Shown: in pieces, positions 8,746 to 19,428 of the stretch
How the letters are laid out: each line of letters opens with the position of its first letter
Numbering within the stretch: position 1 is the stretch's first letter
Assembly: GCF_008705135.1 (NCBI RefSeq)
Contig: NZ_CP023694.1
Coordinates: forward strand, 3,348,001-3,412,000
Source of the DNA: Streptomyces coeruleorubidus
GTDB lineage: Bacteria; Actinomycetota; Actinomycetes; Streptomycetales; Streptomycetaceae
Direction: 5' to 3'
Length of the DNA: 64,000 nucleotides
Program-made: the position numbers and the translations under genes
Notes under the pieces: generated by a model
Database searches by the model: none
Told to the model about the DNA's origin: nothing
What the model saw: the letters and a program-made list of their open reading frames with translations, nothing else

Positions 8746-11700
8746 ATGACCAACACCCCCCAGCGTGACCTGATATCGGCCCGCAGACGCGTGGCACGCG
8801 TCGCCGTGGCCGCCGGTCTCGTCGCCGCGCTCTCCGCGGCCGGGCCGGTCCCCCTCGCCTTCGCCGCCGACGAGCCGGGCGCGTCCGCCCCGGCCGACAC
8901 CGACGTCAAGTCCGCGCACGCCAAGCTCGGTTCGGGCGACGCGGACCTGCTCGCCGAGGCGAAGGCGGACGGCGACAAGACCGTCACGATGATGGTCGCC
9001 ACCGCGCCCGGGCAGACCGAGCAGGTCGCCGGGCAGCTGGACGCGGTCAAGGGCGGCGCGGTCGGCCGGACCGACGACAAGCTGGGCTACGTCCGCGCCA
9101 CCGTCCCGACGTCCCGGGCGGACTCCGCCATCGCCGCCGCCGTCAAGCTCTCCTCCGTGCACGGCATCGACCTGCGCGAGGAGATCCCGCTGGACGACCC
9201 GACGCCGGCCGCGGACGCCGCCAAGGGCGCCAAGGCCGCCGCGGGGACGTACCCGGCGCCGGGGAAGAAGACCCCCGCGGAGAACCCGTACAACCCGTCC
9301 TTCGAGACGGGCGCGGTCGACTTCGTCGAGGACCACCCGAAGGCGGACGGCCGCGGCATCACCATCGGCATCCTGGACTCCGGCGTCGACCTCGGCCACC
9401 CGGCGCTCCAGAAGACCACGACCGGCGAGCGGAAGATCGTCGACTGGGTGACCGCGACGGACCCGGTCGTCGACAACGACAACACCTGGCGCCGGATGGA
9501 CACCTCCGTCTCCGGCCCCACGTTCACGCACGACGGCAGGACGTGGCAGGCCCCGTCGGGCTCGTACCGGGTGAGCACCTTCAAGGAGTCGTACACCACC
9601 GGCGGTGACGCCGCGGGTGACGCCAACCGCGACGGCGACACCACGGACGCCTGGGGCGTGCTGTACGACCCGGCCGCCGGCACGGTCCGCGTCGATCTGA
9701 ACAACAACAACGACTTCGGTGACGACACCGCGATGAAGCCGTACAAGGACGGCTTCCAGATCGGCTACTTCGGCACCGACGACCCGAAGACCGACGTCGC
9801 CGAGCGGCAGCCGTTCGTCGTCGAGATCCGCAAGGACGTCGTCTACAACGGCGCCGGCGCGAAGGCCGACTTCGTCAACATCGGCGTCATCGAGTCCGAG
9901 CACGGCACGCACGTCGCGGGCATCACCGCCGCGAACGGCCTGTTCGGCGGCAAGATGGACGGCGCCGCGCCGGGTGCCAAGCTCGTCTCCTCGCGCGCCT
10001 GCACCTGGTCCGGCGGCTGCACCAACGTCGCACTCACCGAGGGCATGATCGACCTCGTCACCAAGCGCGGCGTCGACATCGTCAACATGTCGATCGGCGG
10101 CCTGCCGGCGCTGAACGACGGCAACAACGCGCGCGCCGAGCTGTACACGCGCCTGATCGACACCTACGGCGTCCAGCTGGTGATCTCCGCGGGCAACTCC
10201 GGCCCCGGCACCAACACCATCGGCGACCCGGCCCTGGCCGACAAGGTGATCTCGGTCGGCGCCTCCGTCTCCAAGGAGACCTGGGCCGCCAACTACGGCT
10301 CGGTCGTGGAGAAGAAGTACGCGCTGATGCCGTTCTCCTCGCGCGGCCCGCGTGAGGACGGCGGTTTCACCCCGACCCTGGTCGCCCCGGGCGCCGCGAT
10401 CAACACCATCCAGACGTGGATGCCGGGCCAGCCGGTCGCCGAGGCGGGCTACTCCCTGCCGGCCGGCTACGGCATGCTCCAGGGCACCTCGATGGCCTCC
10501 CCGCAGGCCGCCGGCGCCGCCGCGCTGCTGCTGTCGGCCGCCGAGCAGAAGAAGATCGAGCTCACGCCGGCGACCCTGCGCACGGCCCTCACCTCGACCG
10601 CCGACCACATCAAGGGTGTGCAGGCGTACGAGGAGGGCGCGGGCCTGATGAACATCGAGGACGCCTGGGACTCGATCCGCGACGGCGCGACCTCCCACGC
10701 GTACACGGTGAAGGCGCCGGTCGACACCGCGATGGACGACAAGCTCAAGACGCCCGGCTACGGCACGGGGCTGTACGACCGTGAGGGCGGCCTGAAGGCC
10801 GGCCAGAAGAAGACGTACGAGATCACCGTGACGCGTACGTCCGGCGCCGACAAGGCGGTCCGGCACGAGCTGCACTTCGAGAACAACGCGGGCGGCACGT
10901 TCCGGATCGTCGGCTCCGACGAGGTGAAGCTGCCGCTGAACAAGCCGGTCACCGTCAAGGTCCAGGCCGCGCCGAAGTCCGCGGGCATCAAGAGCGCGAT
11001 CCTCGAGGTCGACGACCCGAAGACCGAGGGCATCGACAGGCAGGTCCTCAGCACGGTCGTGGTCGCGGCGCCGCTGAAGTACACGTTCTCCGCGTCCGGT
11101 TCGGTGCAGCGCAACAGCTCGCGGCACTACTACGTCACCGTGCCCGAGGGCGCGAAGACGCTCGAGGTCGCGATGAGCGGGCTGAAGGACAAGAGCCAGA
11201 CCCGGTTCATCTCCATCCACCCGTTCGGCGTCCCCTCCGACCCGACGTCGACGATCAACTGCTACCCGAACTACGCGAACCCGGCCAACACCTGCCGCCC
11301 GGACCTGCGTTCCTACGCGAACCCGCAGCCCGGCGTGTGGGAGATCGAGGTCGAGTCGCGCCGTACGTCGCCGCTGCTCGACAACCCGTACAAGCTCGAT
11401 GTCGCCGTGCTCGGCGCGGCCTTCGAGCCGGAGACCGTCACCGTGCCCGAGGCGAAGGTCGGCACCCCGGCCGCCGCCTCCTGGAAGGTGACGAACGGCT
11501 TCGCCCCGATCGACGGCAAGCTGGTGGGCGGTTCGCTCGGCTCCTCCAAGACGACCCGGCCGTCGATCAAGGACGGCGAGACGCAGACCATCACGGTCGA
11601 CGTGCCCGCGGGCGCGAAGTCGCTGGACGTCGCCATCGGCGGTGTCTCGGACGCGGCCGCCGACCTGGACCTCGCGGTCTACGACGCCGCCGGCAAGCAG

Positions 11701-12042
11701 GTCGGCAGCTCCGCGGACGGCGACTCGGAGGAGTCCGTCTCCGTTCCCTCCCCGGCCGCCGGCAAGTACACGGTCAAGGTCGACGGCTACTCGGTGCCGG
11801 CCGGCACGACCGAGTACGACTACCGGGACGTGTTCTTCGCTCCCTCCCTCGGCAGCATCACCGTCGACGGTTCGGCGCCGGTGAAGCTCGGCACGGGCGA
11901 CTCGGCGACGGTCTCGGGCAGCGTTACCGCCGCCGCGGCCGCGCCCGAGGGGCGTGTGTTCTTCGGCGAGGTCCAGCTGGTCAACGCGCGCGGGACGGCC
12001 GCGGGCGTGGGCAGCGTGAAGATCGAGAAGGTCCTGCCGTAG
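8746..12042 (+). CDS. Large secreted subtilisin-like serine protease (peptidase S8)
   Basis: A 1098-residue exported protease. A Sec signal peptide covers about the first 40 residues, followed by a propeptide-like region. The S8 catalytic triad is D211 (ILDSGVD), H386 (EHGTHVAG) and S582 (GTSMASP). The long D-to-H interval holds an insert with calcium-type repeats (DANRDGDTTD). The C-terminal 450 residues form beta-rich accessory domains, including pre-peptidase-like modules. No membrane anchor or sorting signal follows, so it should be released. ATG 8746 sits at good spacing from AAGGG; the ATG two codons earlier is too close. A strong hairpin at 12060-12091 ends transcription. Confidence 0.92.
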   Translation: MTNTPQRDLISARRRVARVAVAAGLVAALSAAGPVPLAFAADEPGASAPADTDVKSAHAKLGSGDADLLAEAKADGDKTVTMMVATAPGQTEQVAGQLDAVKGGAVGRTDDKLGYVRATVPTSRADSAIAAAVKLSSVHGIDLREEIPLDDPTPAADAAKGAKAAAGTYPAPGKKTPAENPYNPSFETGAVDFVEDHPKADGRGITIGILDSGVDLGHPALQKTTTGERKIVDWVTATDPVVDNDNTWRRMDTSVSGPTFTHDGRTWQAPSGSYRVSTFKESYTTGGDAAGDANRDGDTTDAWGVLYDPAAGTVRVDLNNNNDFGDDTAMKPYKDGFQIGYFGTDDPKTDVAERQPFVVEIRKDVVYNGAGAKADFVNIGVIESEHGTHVAGITAANGLFGGKMDGAAPGAKLVSSRACTWSGGCTNVALTEGMIDLVTKRGVDIVNMSIGGLPALNDGNNARAELYTRLIDTYGVQLVISAGNSGPGTNTIGDPALADKVISVGASVSKETWAANYGSVVEKKYALMPFSSRGPREDGGFTPTLVAPGAAINTIQTWMPGQPVAEAGYSLPAGYGMLQGTSMASPQAAGAAALLLSAAEQKKIELTPATLRTALTSTADHIKGVQAYEEGAGLMNIEDAWDSIRDGATSHAYTVKAPVDTAMDDKLKTPGYGTGLYDREGGLKAGQKKTYEITVTRTSGADKAVRHELHFENNAGGTFRIVGSDEVKLPLNKPVTVKVQAAPKSAGIKSAILEVDDPKTEGIDRQVLSTVVVAAPLKYTFSASGSVQRNSSRHYYVTVPEGAKTLEVAMSGLKDKSQTRFISIHPFGVPSDPTSTINCYPNYANPANTCRPDLRSYANPQPGVWEIEVESRRTSPLLDNPYKLDVAVLGAAFEPETVTVPEAKVGTPAAASWKVTNGFAPIDGKLVGGSLGSSKTTRPSIKDGETQTITVDVPAGAKSLDVAIGGVSDAAADLDLAVYDAAGKQVGSSADGDSEESVSVPSPAAGKYTVKVDGYSVPAGTTEYDYRDVFFAPSLGSITVDGSAPVKLGTGDSATVSGSVTAAAAAPEGRVFFGEVQLVNARGTAAGVGSVKIEKVLP

Positions 12043-12059
12043 CGGTTCGACGGCATCAA

Positions 12060-12091
12060 GAGGGCGGGCGTCCGGACGGACGCCCGCCCTC
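12060..12091. terminator. Bidirectional terminator hairpin between subtilase and anti-sigma genes
   Basis: Perfect 14-bp arms (12060-12073 and 12078-12091) enclose a GGAC loop. It lies between two convergent genes and can serve both. Confidence 0.85.
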
Positions 12092-12109
12092 GGCGTTTCC
12101 GCCCTGTGC

Positions 12110-13039
12110 TCACTCGCAGGGAAGGGTTCCCGACTCGGGAAGGGCGGCGGCGATCCGGGCCCGCTCGGGGGCGATCTCCTTCTCCCCTGCCTTCCACAGG
12201 TCCGGCTGGGCCTGCCCGCGCGTGATCCCGACGAGGACGCGTTCGCCCGGCCGCGGCTGGGGTGCGGCGCCCTCGTCCATGGGGAAGACGACCCGGTCCT
12301 GGCCCTTGGCGGGCTTGTAGTACCGGTCGACGTCCACGGTGACGCGGTCCTGGCCCGTGCCGGGGACGGGTTCGACCTCGGCGACGGTGCCCTCGGCCAC
12401 GAGCCGGGCACAGGCGAGGTAGCCGGCGCGCCCGGGCCCGGATTCCTGAACACCCTGGCGCGAACCGGCCGCGGAGTCGGCGGCCGAGTCGGAGCCGGAG
12501 CCCGAGTCCTGCCCCGACCCGCTACCGCCCTGCACGACGAGCCATCCCATACCCACGACGACAGTGGCGGCCACGGCAGCGGCGAGCCCGCGCAGCACCA
12601 CGACGAGGGGCCGGGGCCGGCTGCGCCGCCCGGACGACGACCCGACACCGCTCCGCTGCCCGGGCCGGCCCCCAGTTGCCCGGGGCCCCACGGGCAGCCC
12701 CCTCATCGACGGGTCGACGGCCGCCCCCGGCCCGTCGGCGTGCGGGCCGGCCGCCGGCCCCGCCTCCCCCCGAGCCCGCGCCCCGGCCTCGCTCCCGGCG
12801 CCGGGCTCCCCCTCGGCCCCGGCCACGTCCGCCCCTGCGTCGCGCGCCAGGGTGTCTCCCAGGAGCAGCAGCTGGTCCCGCAGCTGTGCCACGTCCGCCA
12901 TGGCCGCGCGGTGGGCCGTCATGAAGGCCGGGTCCCGTCGAGCCCCCTCCGGCAGCGGGTCGTCGACGAGCGCTGCCATCAGCGCGTCCATGCCGTCGTA
13001 GTCGGCGTCGCGCCGGCCGTCGTCGTTCCGGGCGGGCAT
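12110..13039 (-). CDS. Membrane protein paired with ECF sigma factor, probable anti-sigma factor
   Basis: A 309-residue protein: an N-terminal cytoplasmic part of about 60 residues, a Gly/Ala/Pro-rich linker, one transmembrane helix (around LRGLAAAVAATVVVGMGWLV), a Ser/Gly linker, and an extracytoplasmic domain of about 110 residues with two cysteines (YLACAR and the terminal PCE). The ATG lies one base after the sigma-factor stop, a standard sigma/anti-sigma arrangement. The cytoplasmic segment lacks the HxxxCxxC motif of zinc anti-sigma factors, so the role is inferred from topology and position. What the outer domain senses is unknown. Confidence 0.75.
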   Translation of the reverse strand: MPARNDDGRRDADYDGMDALMAALVDDPLPEGARRDPAFMTAHRAAMADVAQLRDQLLLLGDTLARDAGADVAGAEGEPGAGSEAGARARGEAGPAAGPHADGPGAAVDPSMRGLPVGPRATGGRPGQRSGVGSSSGRRSRPRPLVVVLRGLAAAVAATVVVGMGWLVVQGGSGSGQDSGSGSDSAADSAAGSRQGVQESGPGRAGYLACARLVAEGTVAEVEPVPGTGQDRVTVDVDRYYKPAKGQDRVVFPMDEGAAPQPRPGERVLVGITRGQAQPDLWKAGEKEIAPERARIAAALPESGTLPCE

Positions 13040-13040
13040 G

Positions 13041-13580
13041 TCACACCACCTCGTCCTCGTGCAGGCGGGCGCGCAGAGCCCGTACCGCCGTGTGCAGCCT
13101 GCTCTTGACCGTGCCCTCGGGGACGCCGAGCTGCTCGGCGATGGACCGGACCGGCAGGTCGGCGTAGAAACGCAGCACGACGACCTGCCGCTGGGCGTCG
13201 GGCAGCTCGTCCAGGCCCTGGGCGACGGCGACGGACAGCACGCTGGTGTCCTCGCCGGAGGGGTGCTCGAGCTGCCGCAGGGCGGCCAGCCGCTCCCCGA
13301 GGCGCTCCTGGCGGCGCTTGGCCCGGTGCCAGTCCATGGCCAGGTTGGAGGCGACCACCGCCGCCCACGCCGAGACGTCCCGCGGCGCCTCCCGGCCGCT
13401 CGCGGCCCGCTCCAGCAGCCGCAGGCGGACCTGCTGTACCCCGTCCGGCAGGTCCGCCTGCGGCACCCCGCCCAGCGCGAGCACCGCCCGCACCCGGCGC
13501 TCCTGTGCCGCGTCCAGCGGATCGTCACCGGTCCCGGCGTGCGCCTCCCTGCCCCGCCGGGCCCTTCCGCGCAGCAGCAC
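13041..13580 (-). CDS. ECF-type RNA polymerase sigma factor
   Basis: A 179-residue alternative sigma factor. Region 2 includes an NLAMDWHRAKRR stretch (-10 recognition). Region 4 is LPDAQRQVVVLRFYADL then a helix-turn-helix with GVPEGTVKSRL (-35 recognition). I chose the GTG at 13580 because it follows a GAGGGGGG site at normal spacing and gives the usual ECF length; an upstream in-frame extension lacks sigma features. It is co-transcribed with the membrane partner. No ECF-type -35/-10 pair was clear upstream, so autoregulation is not shown. Confidence 0.88.
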   Translation of the reverse strand: MLLRGRARRGREAHAGTGDDPLDAAQERRVRAVLALGGVPQADLPDGVQQVRLRLLERAASGREAPRDVSAWAAVVASNLAMDWHRAKRRQERLGERLAALRQLEHPSGEDTSVLSVAVAQGLDELPDAQRQVVVLRFYADLPVRSIAEQLGVPEGTVKSRLHTAVRALRARLHEDEVV

Positions 13581-14932
<1,352 letters not shown>

Positions 14933-15439
14933 CTAGTCCCTGCGCACCTCGCGCCCCCTGCGCACCTCGTACAGGAAACAGCCGTACTCGACGGCCCGGA
15001 CGTGGACGAGCGCCACGGCCGGGTCGTCGAACGCTTCCGCGAGGGCCTCGTCGAAGTCGCCAGGCTCCTCGACCAGCCGGCCGCCCAGGATGTGCCCCTC
15101 GGCCGAGTAGCGGCGGACCGTGCGGTGGGCGTTGGTGAAGGGCAGGGCGGCGTCGGCGTCCGGTCCCGGGCAGTCGTCTGCGTGGATGAAGACCGGACCC
15201 ACTTCGTCGTACGCGCCGGGATCGACGCCCTGTTCCGCCGCCCAGCGGCGTAGCGGGGCGTAGGAGACCAGGGCGATGCGTTGGCCCGGCTCACTGCGGC
15301 CCAGGCAGCAGCGCAGGGGCGCGCCGCCCTCGCTGTCGGTGAAGGGGACCGCGGGGCGGCCCGCGTCGTCCGTCGTACGCAGTTCCTTCAGGACGCGCGC
15401 GGCGATGGGCTGTGCGGTGTAGGTCGTCGTCATGCTCAT
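14933..15439 (-). CDS. Conserved protein, DUF1203-like
   Basis: A 168-residue soluble protein of unknown function. The sequence (an early ARVLKELR segment, CCLGRSEPGQRIALVSYAP, a PVFIHADDC stretch, and a late VRAVEYGCFLYEVRR) resembles the DUF1203 family, recognised from memory. HADDC and conserved cysteines could form a metal or active site, but this is not established. Its ATG at 15439 shares one base with the stop of a decayed MFS transporter gene, so it was probably the second gene of a transporter operon. Confidence 0.7.
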   Translation of the reverse strand: MSMTTTYTAQPIAARVLKELRTTDDAGRPAVPFTDSEGGAPLRCCLGRSEPGQRIALVSYAPLRRWAAEQGVDPGAYDEVGPVFIHADDCPGPDADAALPFTNAHRTVRRYSAEGHILGGRLVEEPGDFDEALAEAFDDPAVALVHVRAVEYGCFLYEVRRGREVRRD

Positions 15440-15666
15440 CAGGCTTGCTCGCCCGGGCCCTCCGGACCGGCGGGATCCGGACGTCGTGCTGCCTCTGTCC
15501 CGGGCAGCCCGGCCCGTACGACCGCCGGCAGGGCCAGGAGCGCCGGGCAGCCGCCCACGCCGGGCACCGCCGTCGGGCCCAGCGCCTCGGCCGCGCGGCC
15601 CCCGGTGAACGCGCCCAGCGCGATCCCCGTGTTGAACACCGTCCCCGTCTCCCCGCCCCGCAGGCG
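15439..15666 (-). pseudogene. Remnant of an MFS transporter (C-terminal end only)
   Basis: About 75 codons read like the last helices of a drug-resistance MFS permease: GETGTVFNTGIALGAFTGG, an ALGPTAVPGVGG stretch, ALLALPAVV, then an intact stop. Upstream of about 15667 no frame continues the protein. The intervening DNA has poor coding character and a run of ten C around 15761-15770. The gene has lost most of its 5' part. Confidence 0.65.
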
Positions 15667-15906
15667 GCACCGCCCCGGGCACCCGCGAAGAGCGCCGACC
15701 CCGACTCGCGGGCCCTCGGCGCGGCGGCCGACGGCCAGGTCTGGGCGCAGACCGGGACGCCCCCCCCCCGTGGACCGGGCCGCAGACGACGAGCCGCAGC
15801 GCCGAGCCGGCGTGTGAGCCCGCCGCCGGGGCCGGCAGCCGGACGACCGCCCCGGCCCGGCCGCGATGACGGCAGGGCCCGGCGTGGGTCGCGGGCCGCC
15901 GGTCAT

Positions 15907-16056
15907 CGGCCCGTGTTCGTGCCGGTGGAGCCCGTGCCCGAGTCGGCGCCCGGCCTGGTGTGGCACCGGGACGCGGAGACGGCGGCCGTACGGGAGTTCG
16001 CCCGGCCCCTCGCCGGGCAAGGGGTTTCCCTAGGAGACACCAAGGTCGTCGCCTGA
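15907..16056 (+). pseudogene. Remnant of a LysR-type regulator (C-terminal end only)
   Basis: The last 49 codons of a plus-strand frame (PVEPVPESAPGLVWHRD, then ETAAVREFARPLAGQG) match the usual C-terminus of Streptomyces LysR-family effector-binding domains. No DNA-binding or core effector domain lies upstream. With the opposite-strand MFS remnant it suggests a former divergent LysR/MFS pair collapsed by deletion of the shared middle. Confidence 0.5.
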
Positions 16057-16111
16057 TGCGAAGCTGCCGTGGAAAGATGGCGCAACCCACCCATACCGAG
16101 GAGATGACCGC

Positions 16112-18685
16112 GTGCCTGGCACAAACCTGACCCGCGAGGAGGCGCAGCAGCGGGCGAAGCTGCTCGCCGTTGACTCGTACGAGATCGAACTCGACCTCTC
16201 CGGCGCGCAGGAGGGCGGCACCTACCGGTCCGTGACGACGGTGCGCTTCGACGTCTCGGAGAACGGGGCGGACTCGTTCATCGACCTGGTGGCCCCGGCC
16301 GTGCACGAGGTGACCCTCAACGGGGGCTCCCTCGACCCCGCCGAGGTCTTCGCGGACTCCCGGATCGCCCTGCGCGGCCTGCTGGAGGGCCGCAACATCC
16401 TCCGGGTGGTCGCCGAGTGCGCGTACACCAACACGGGTGAGGGCCTGCACCGTTTCGTCGACCCGGTCGACGACCAGGCCTACCTCTACACCCAGTTCGA
16501 GGTGCCGGACGCCCGCCGGGTGTTCGCGAGCTTCGAGCAGCCGGACCTGAAGGCGACCTTCCAGTTCACCGTGAGGGCGCCGGAGGGCTGGACCGTCATC
16601 TCGAACTCGCCCACGCCCGAACCGCAGGACAGCGTCTGGGTGTTCGAGCCGACGCCGCGCATCTCGACGTACATCACGGCGCTCATCGTCGGCCCGTACC
16701 ACTCGGTGCACAGCGTCTACGAGAAGGACGGCCAGTCCGTCCCGCTCGGCATCTACTGCCGTCCCTCGCTCGCCGAGTACCTCGACTCGGACGCCATCTT
16801 CGAGGTGACCCGGCAGGGCTTCGACTGGTTCCAGGAGAAGTTCGACTACGCGTACCCGTTCAAGAAGTACGACCAGCTGTTCGTGCCGGAGTTCAACGCG
16901 GGCGCGATGGAGAACGCGGGCGCGGTGACCATCCGCGACCAGTACGTGTTCCGCTCGAAGGTGACGGACGCGGCGTACGAGATGCGCGCGGAGACCATCC
17001 TGCACGAGCTGGCCCACATGTGGTTCGGCGACCTCGTGACCATGGAGTGGTGGAACGACCTGTGGCTGAACGAGTCGTTCGCCACGTACACCTCGATCGC
17101 CTGCCAGGCGCACGCGCCCGGGAGCCGGTGGCCGCACGCGTGGACCACCTTCGCCAACTCCATGAAGACGTGGGCCTACCGGCAGGACCAGCTGCCGTCC
17201 ACCCACCCGATCATGGCCGAGATCCGGGACCTGGACGACGTCCTGGTCAACTTCGACGGCATCACGTACGCCAAGGGCGCCAGCGTCCTGAAGCAGCTCG
17301 TCGCCTACGTCGGCATGGACGAGTTCTTCCGGGGCGTGCAGGCCTACTTCAAGCGCCACGCCTACGGCAACACGCGCCTGTCCGACCTGCTGGGCGCCCT
17401 GGAGGAGACCTCCGGCCGCGATCTGAAGACATGGTCGGAGAAGTGGCTCCAGGCGGCCGGGATCAACATCCTGCGCCCGGAGATCGAGACGGACGCGGAC
17501 GGTGTCGTCACGTCCTTCGCCATCCGCCAGGAGGCCCCGGCCCTGCCCGCCGGCGCCAAGGGCGAGCCGACGCTGCGCCCGCACCGGATCGCCGTCGGCC
17601 TGTACGAACTGGACGACGCCAGCGGCAAGCTGGTCCGCGAGGAGCGGATCGAGCTGGACGTGGACGGCGAGCTGACCGCCGTACCCCAGCTGGTCGGCAA
17701 GCGCCGCCCGGCCGTGATCCTGCTCAACGACGACGACCTGTCCTACGCGAAGGTCCGCCTGGACGAGCAGTCCCTGGCCTTCGTCACGGAACACCTCGGT
17801 GACTTCGAGTCCTCCCTCCCCCGCGCCCTGTGCTGGGCGTCGGCCTGGGACATGACCCGTGACGCCGAGCTGCCCGCCCGCGACTACCTCTCGCTGGTGC
17901 TGTCCGGCATCGGCAAGGAGTCCGACATCGGCGTCGTGCAGTCGCTGCACCGCCAGGTGAAGCTGGCGGTCGACCTGTACGCAGACCCGGCCGCGCGCGA
18001 GGCGCTGCTGGCCCGCTGGACCGACGCGACGCTGGCGCACCTGCGGGCGGCGGCGCCGGGCAGCGACCACCAGCTGGCGTGGGCGCGCGCGTTCGCCGCG
18101 ACGGCCCGCACGCCCGAGCAGCTGGACCTGCTGGACGCCCTGCTGGACGGCTCGCAGACGATCGAGGGCCTGGTCGTCGACACGGAGCTGCGCTGGGCGT
18201 TCGTGCAGCGGCTCGCGGCGGTGGGCCGCTTCGACGAGACGGAGATCGCGGGCGAGTACGACCGTGACCGTACGGCCGCCGGTGAGCGGCACGCCGCCAC
18301 GGCGCGCGCGGCCCGGCCGACCCCGGAGGCCAAGGCGGAGGCGTGGGCGTCGGTCGTCGACTCCGACAAGCTGCCCAACGCCGTGCAGGAGGCCGTCATC
18401 GGCGGCTTCGTCCAGACGGACCAGCGCGATCTGCTCGCCCCGTACGCGGACCGCTACTTCGAGGTGGTCAAGGACATCTGGGAGTCCCGCTCCCACGAGA
18501 TGGCCCAGCAGATCGCCGTCGGCCTCTACCCGACGGTCCAGGTCTCCCGGGAGACCCTGGACAGGACGGACGCCTGGCTGGCCTCCGCCGAGCCGAACGC
18601 GGCCCTGCGGCGGCTGGTGTCGGAGTCGCGCGCGGGCGTGGAGCGCGCACTGAGGGCGCAGGCGGCGGACGCGGCGGCGCAGTAG
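16112..18685 (+). CDS. pepN: Aminopeptidase N (M1 zinc metallopeptidase)
   Basis: An 857-residue cytoplasmic aminopeptidase removing N-terminal residues from peptides. The M1 hallmarks are GAMEN (264-268), zinc ligands H298 and H302 in HELAHMW, and E321 in LNESF, 18 residues after the second histidine. An N-terminal beta-sandwich precedes the catalytic domain, and a helical ERAP1-like C-terminal domain follows. The GTG start lies behind GAGGAG. No signal peptide is present. It stands alone and ends at a strong hairpin. Confidence 0.96.
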   Translation: MPGTNLTREEAQQRAKLLAVDSYEIELDLSGAQEGGTYRSVTTVRFDVSENGADSFIDLVAPAVHEVTLNGGSLDPAEVFADSRIALRGLLEGRNILRVVAECAYTNTGEGLHRFVDPVDDQAYLYTQFEVPDARRVFASFEQPDLKATFQFTVRAPEGWTVISNSPTPEPQDSVWVFEPTPRISTYITALIVGPYHSVHSVYEKDGQSVPLGIYCRPSLAEYLDSDAIFEVTRQGFDWFQEKFDYAYPFKKYDQLFVPEFNAGAMENAGAVTIRDQYVFRSKVTDAAYEMRAETILHELAHMWFGDLVTMEWWNDLWLNESFATYTSIACQAHAPGSRWPHAWTTFANSMKTWAYRQDQLPSTHPIMAEIRDLDDVLVNFDGITYAKGASVLKQLVAYVGMDEFFRGVQAYFKRHAYGNTRLSDLLGALEETSGRDLKTWSEKWLQAAGINILRPEIETDADGVVTSFAIRQEAPALPAGAKGEPTLRPHRIAVGLYELDDASGKLVREERIELDVDGELTAVPQLVGKRRPAVILLNDDDLSYAKVRLDEQSLAFVTEHLGDFESSLPRALCWASAWDMTRDAELPARDYLSLVLSGIGKESDIGVVQSLHRQVKLAVDLYADPAAREALLARWTDATLAHLRAAAPGSDHQLAWARAFAATARTPEQLDLLDALLDGSQTIEGLVVDTELRWAFVQRLAAVGRFDETEIAGEYDRDRTAAGERHAATARAARPTPEAKAEAWASVVDSDKLPNAVQEAVIGGFVQTDQRDLLAPYADRYFEVVKDIWESRSHEMAQQIAVGLYPTVQVSRETLDRTDAWLASAEPNAALRRLVSESRAGVERALRAQAADAAAQ

Positions 18686-18701
18686 CCGACCGTACGGCGA
18701 T

Positions 18702-18734
18702 GAGGGGCGCCCGGCGCGATGCCGGGCGCCCCTC
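18702..18734. terminator. Terminator hairpin after pepN
   Basis: Perfect 14-bp arms (18702-18715 and 18721-18734) with a five-base loop, between the convergent pepN and reductase genes. Confidence 0.85.
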
Positions 18735-18802
18735 GTTCGTGCCCGGGGGCCGGTGCGATCCGGCGCCCTCGTTCGTGCCCGGAGGCCGGTGCGATCCGGC
18801 GT
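18731..18802. repeat. 36-bp tandem duplication
   Basis: Two copies (18731-18766 and 18767-18802) differ at only two positions. Each holds GGCCGGTGCGATCCGGC, itself a partial inverted repeat. It lies in noncoding DNA between pepN and the reductase gene. Confidence 0.85.
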
Positions 18803-18817
18803 CCCTCATGGCGCGGC

Positions 18818-19411
18818 CTAGCGGCGGGTGAGGCGGGTGAGGGTGACGCCGTTGGGGAAGGCGGTGCGTTCGGCTACGTCGAAGACCGTGGGGTCGAAGG
18901 CGCCGTCGAAGGCCGGGACGCCGGCGCCCGCGACCACCGGGTAGTTCTTGATCACCAGTTCGTCGATCTCGGGCAGCAGGGTGCCCGCGAGCCTGCCGCC
19001 TCCGCAGAGCCAGACGTCCAGGCCGGTGCCCTCCTCCCGTTTGAGCTCGCGGACGAGGGCCGACGGATCCCCCGGTACGACGGTGACGGCCGGGTCGATG
19101 TCGGGTTTGAGCGTGCTGGAGACCACGTACTGGCGCAGGTGCGCGTACGGACTGGTGATTCCCCCGTCGAGGGCGGGGCGGTAAGTGCCGAGGCCCATGA
19201 CGACGGTGTCGAAGCGCCGGTTGGGTGCGTCGGCGAGGCCGGCGGCGGCATGGAAGGCGGTCGGCACGGTCTCGGGGTACAGGCTGTTGGTCCAGGCGCT
19301 GTAGGCGGCGGACTGCTGTTCGTCGCCGCCGGGGAAGAAGTCGTACTCACCGCCCGGCCCGGCGATGCGGCCGTCGAGCGTGACGGCGACGTAGTACACG
19401 AGCTTTCGCAT
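18818..19411 (-). CDS. Dihydrofolate reductase family protein (RibD C-terminal-like)
   Basis: A 197-residue NADPH-dependent reductase-like protein. It begins MRKLVYYVAVTLDGRIAG, has GLGTYRPA near the middle and a nucleotide-binding CGGGRLAGTLLP, all typical of the RibD_C/YyaP-YwjB group. The substrate is unknown; such proteins are seldom true folate reductases. It is divergent from a TetR gene, with 71 bp between the start codons that hold GTAGTACT repeats. That makes it the likely target of the regulator. ATG 19411 has GGAG upstream. Confidence 0.82.
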   Translation of the reverse strand: MRKLVYYVAVTLDGRIAGPGGEYDFFPGGDEQQSAAYSAWTNSLYPETVPTAFHAAAGLADAPNRRFDTVVMGLGTYRPALDGGITSPYAHLRQYVVSSTLKPDIDPAVTVVPGDPSALVRELKREEGTGLDVWLCGGGRLAGTLLPEIDELVIKNYPVVAGAGVPAFDGAFDPTVFDVAERTAFPNGVTLTRLTRR

Positions 19412-19428
19412 ATCAGTTAACTCCACAT

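Noticed and set aside
8731..12648. Open frame of about 1300 codons antisense to the subtilase
   Set aside because: It has no recognisable domain and mirrors the subtilase codons; the plus strand has the full catalytic triad.
14933..18496. Open frame of about 1190 codons antisense to pepN whose end reads as the DUF1203 protein
   Set aside because: Only the last 168 codons are a real gene with its own start; the rest is the pepN shadow and relic DNA.
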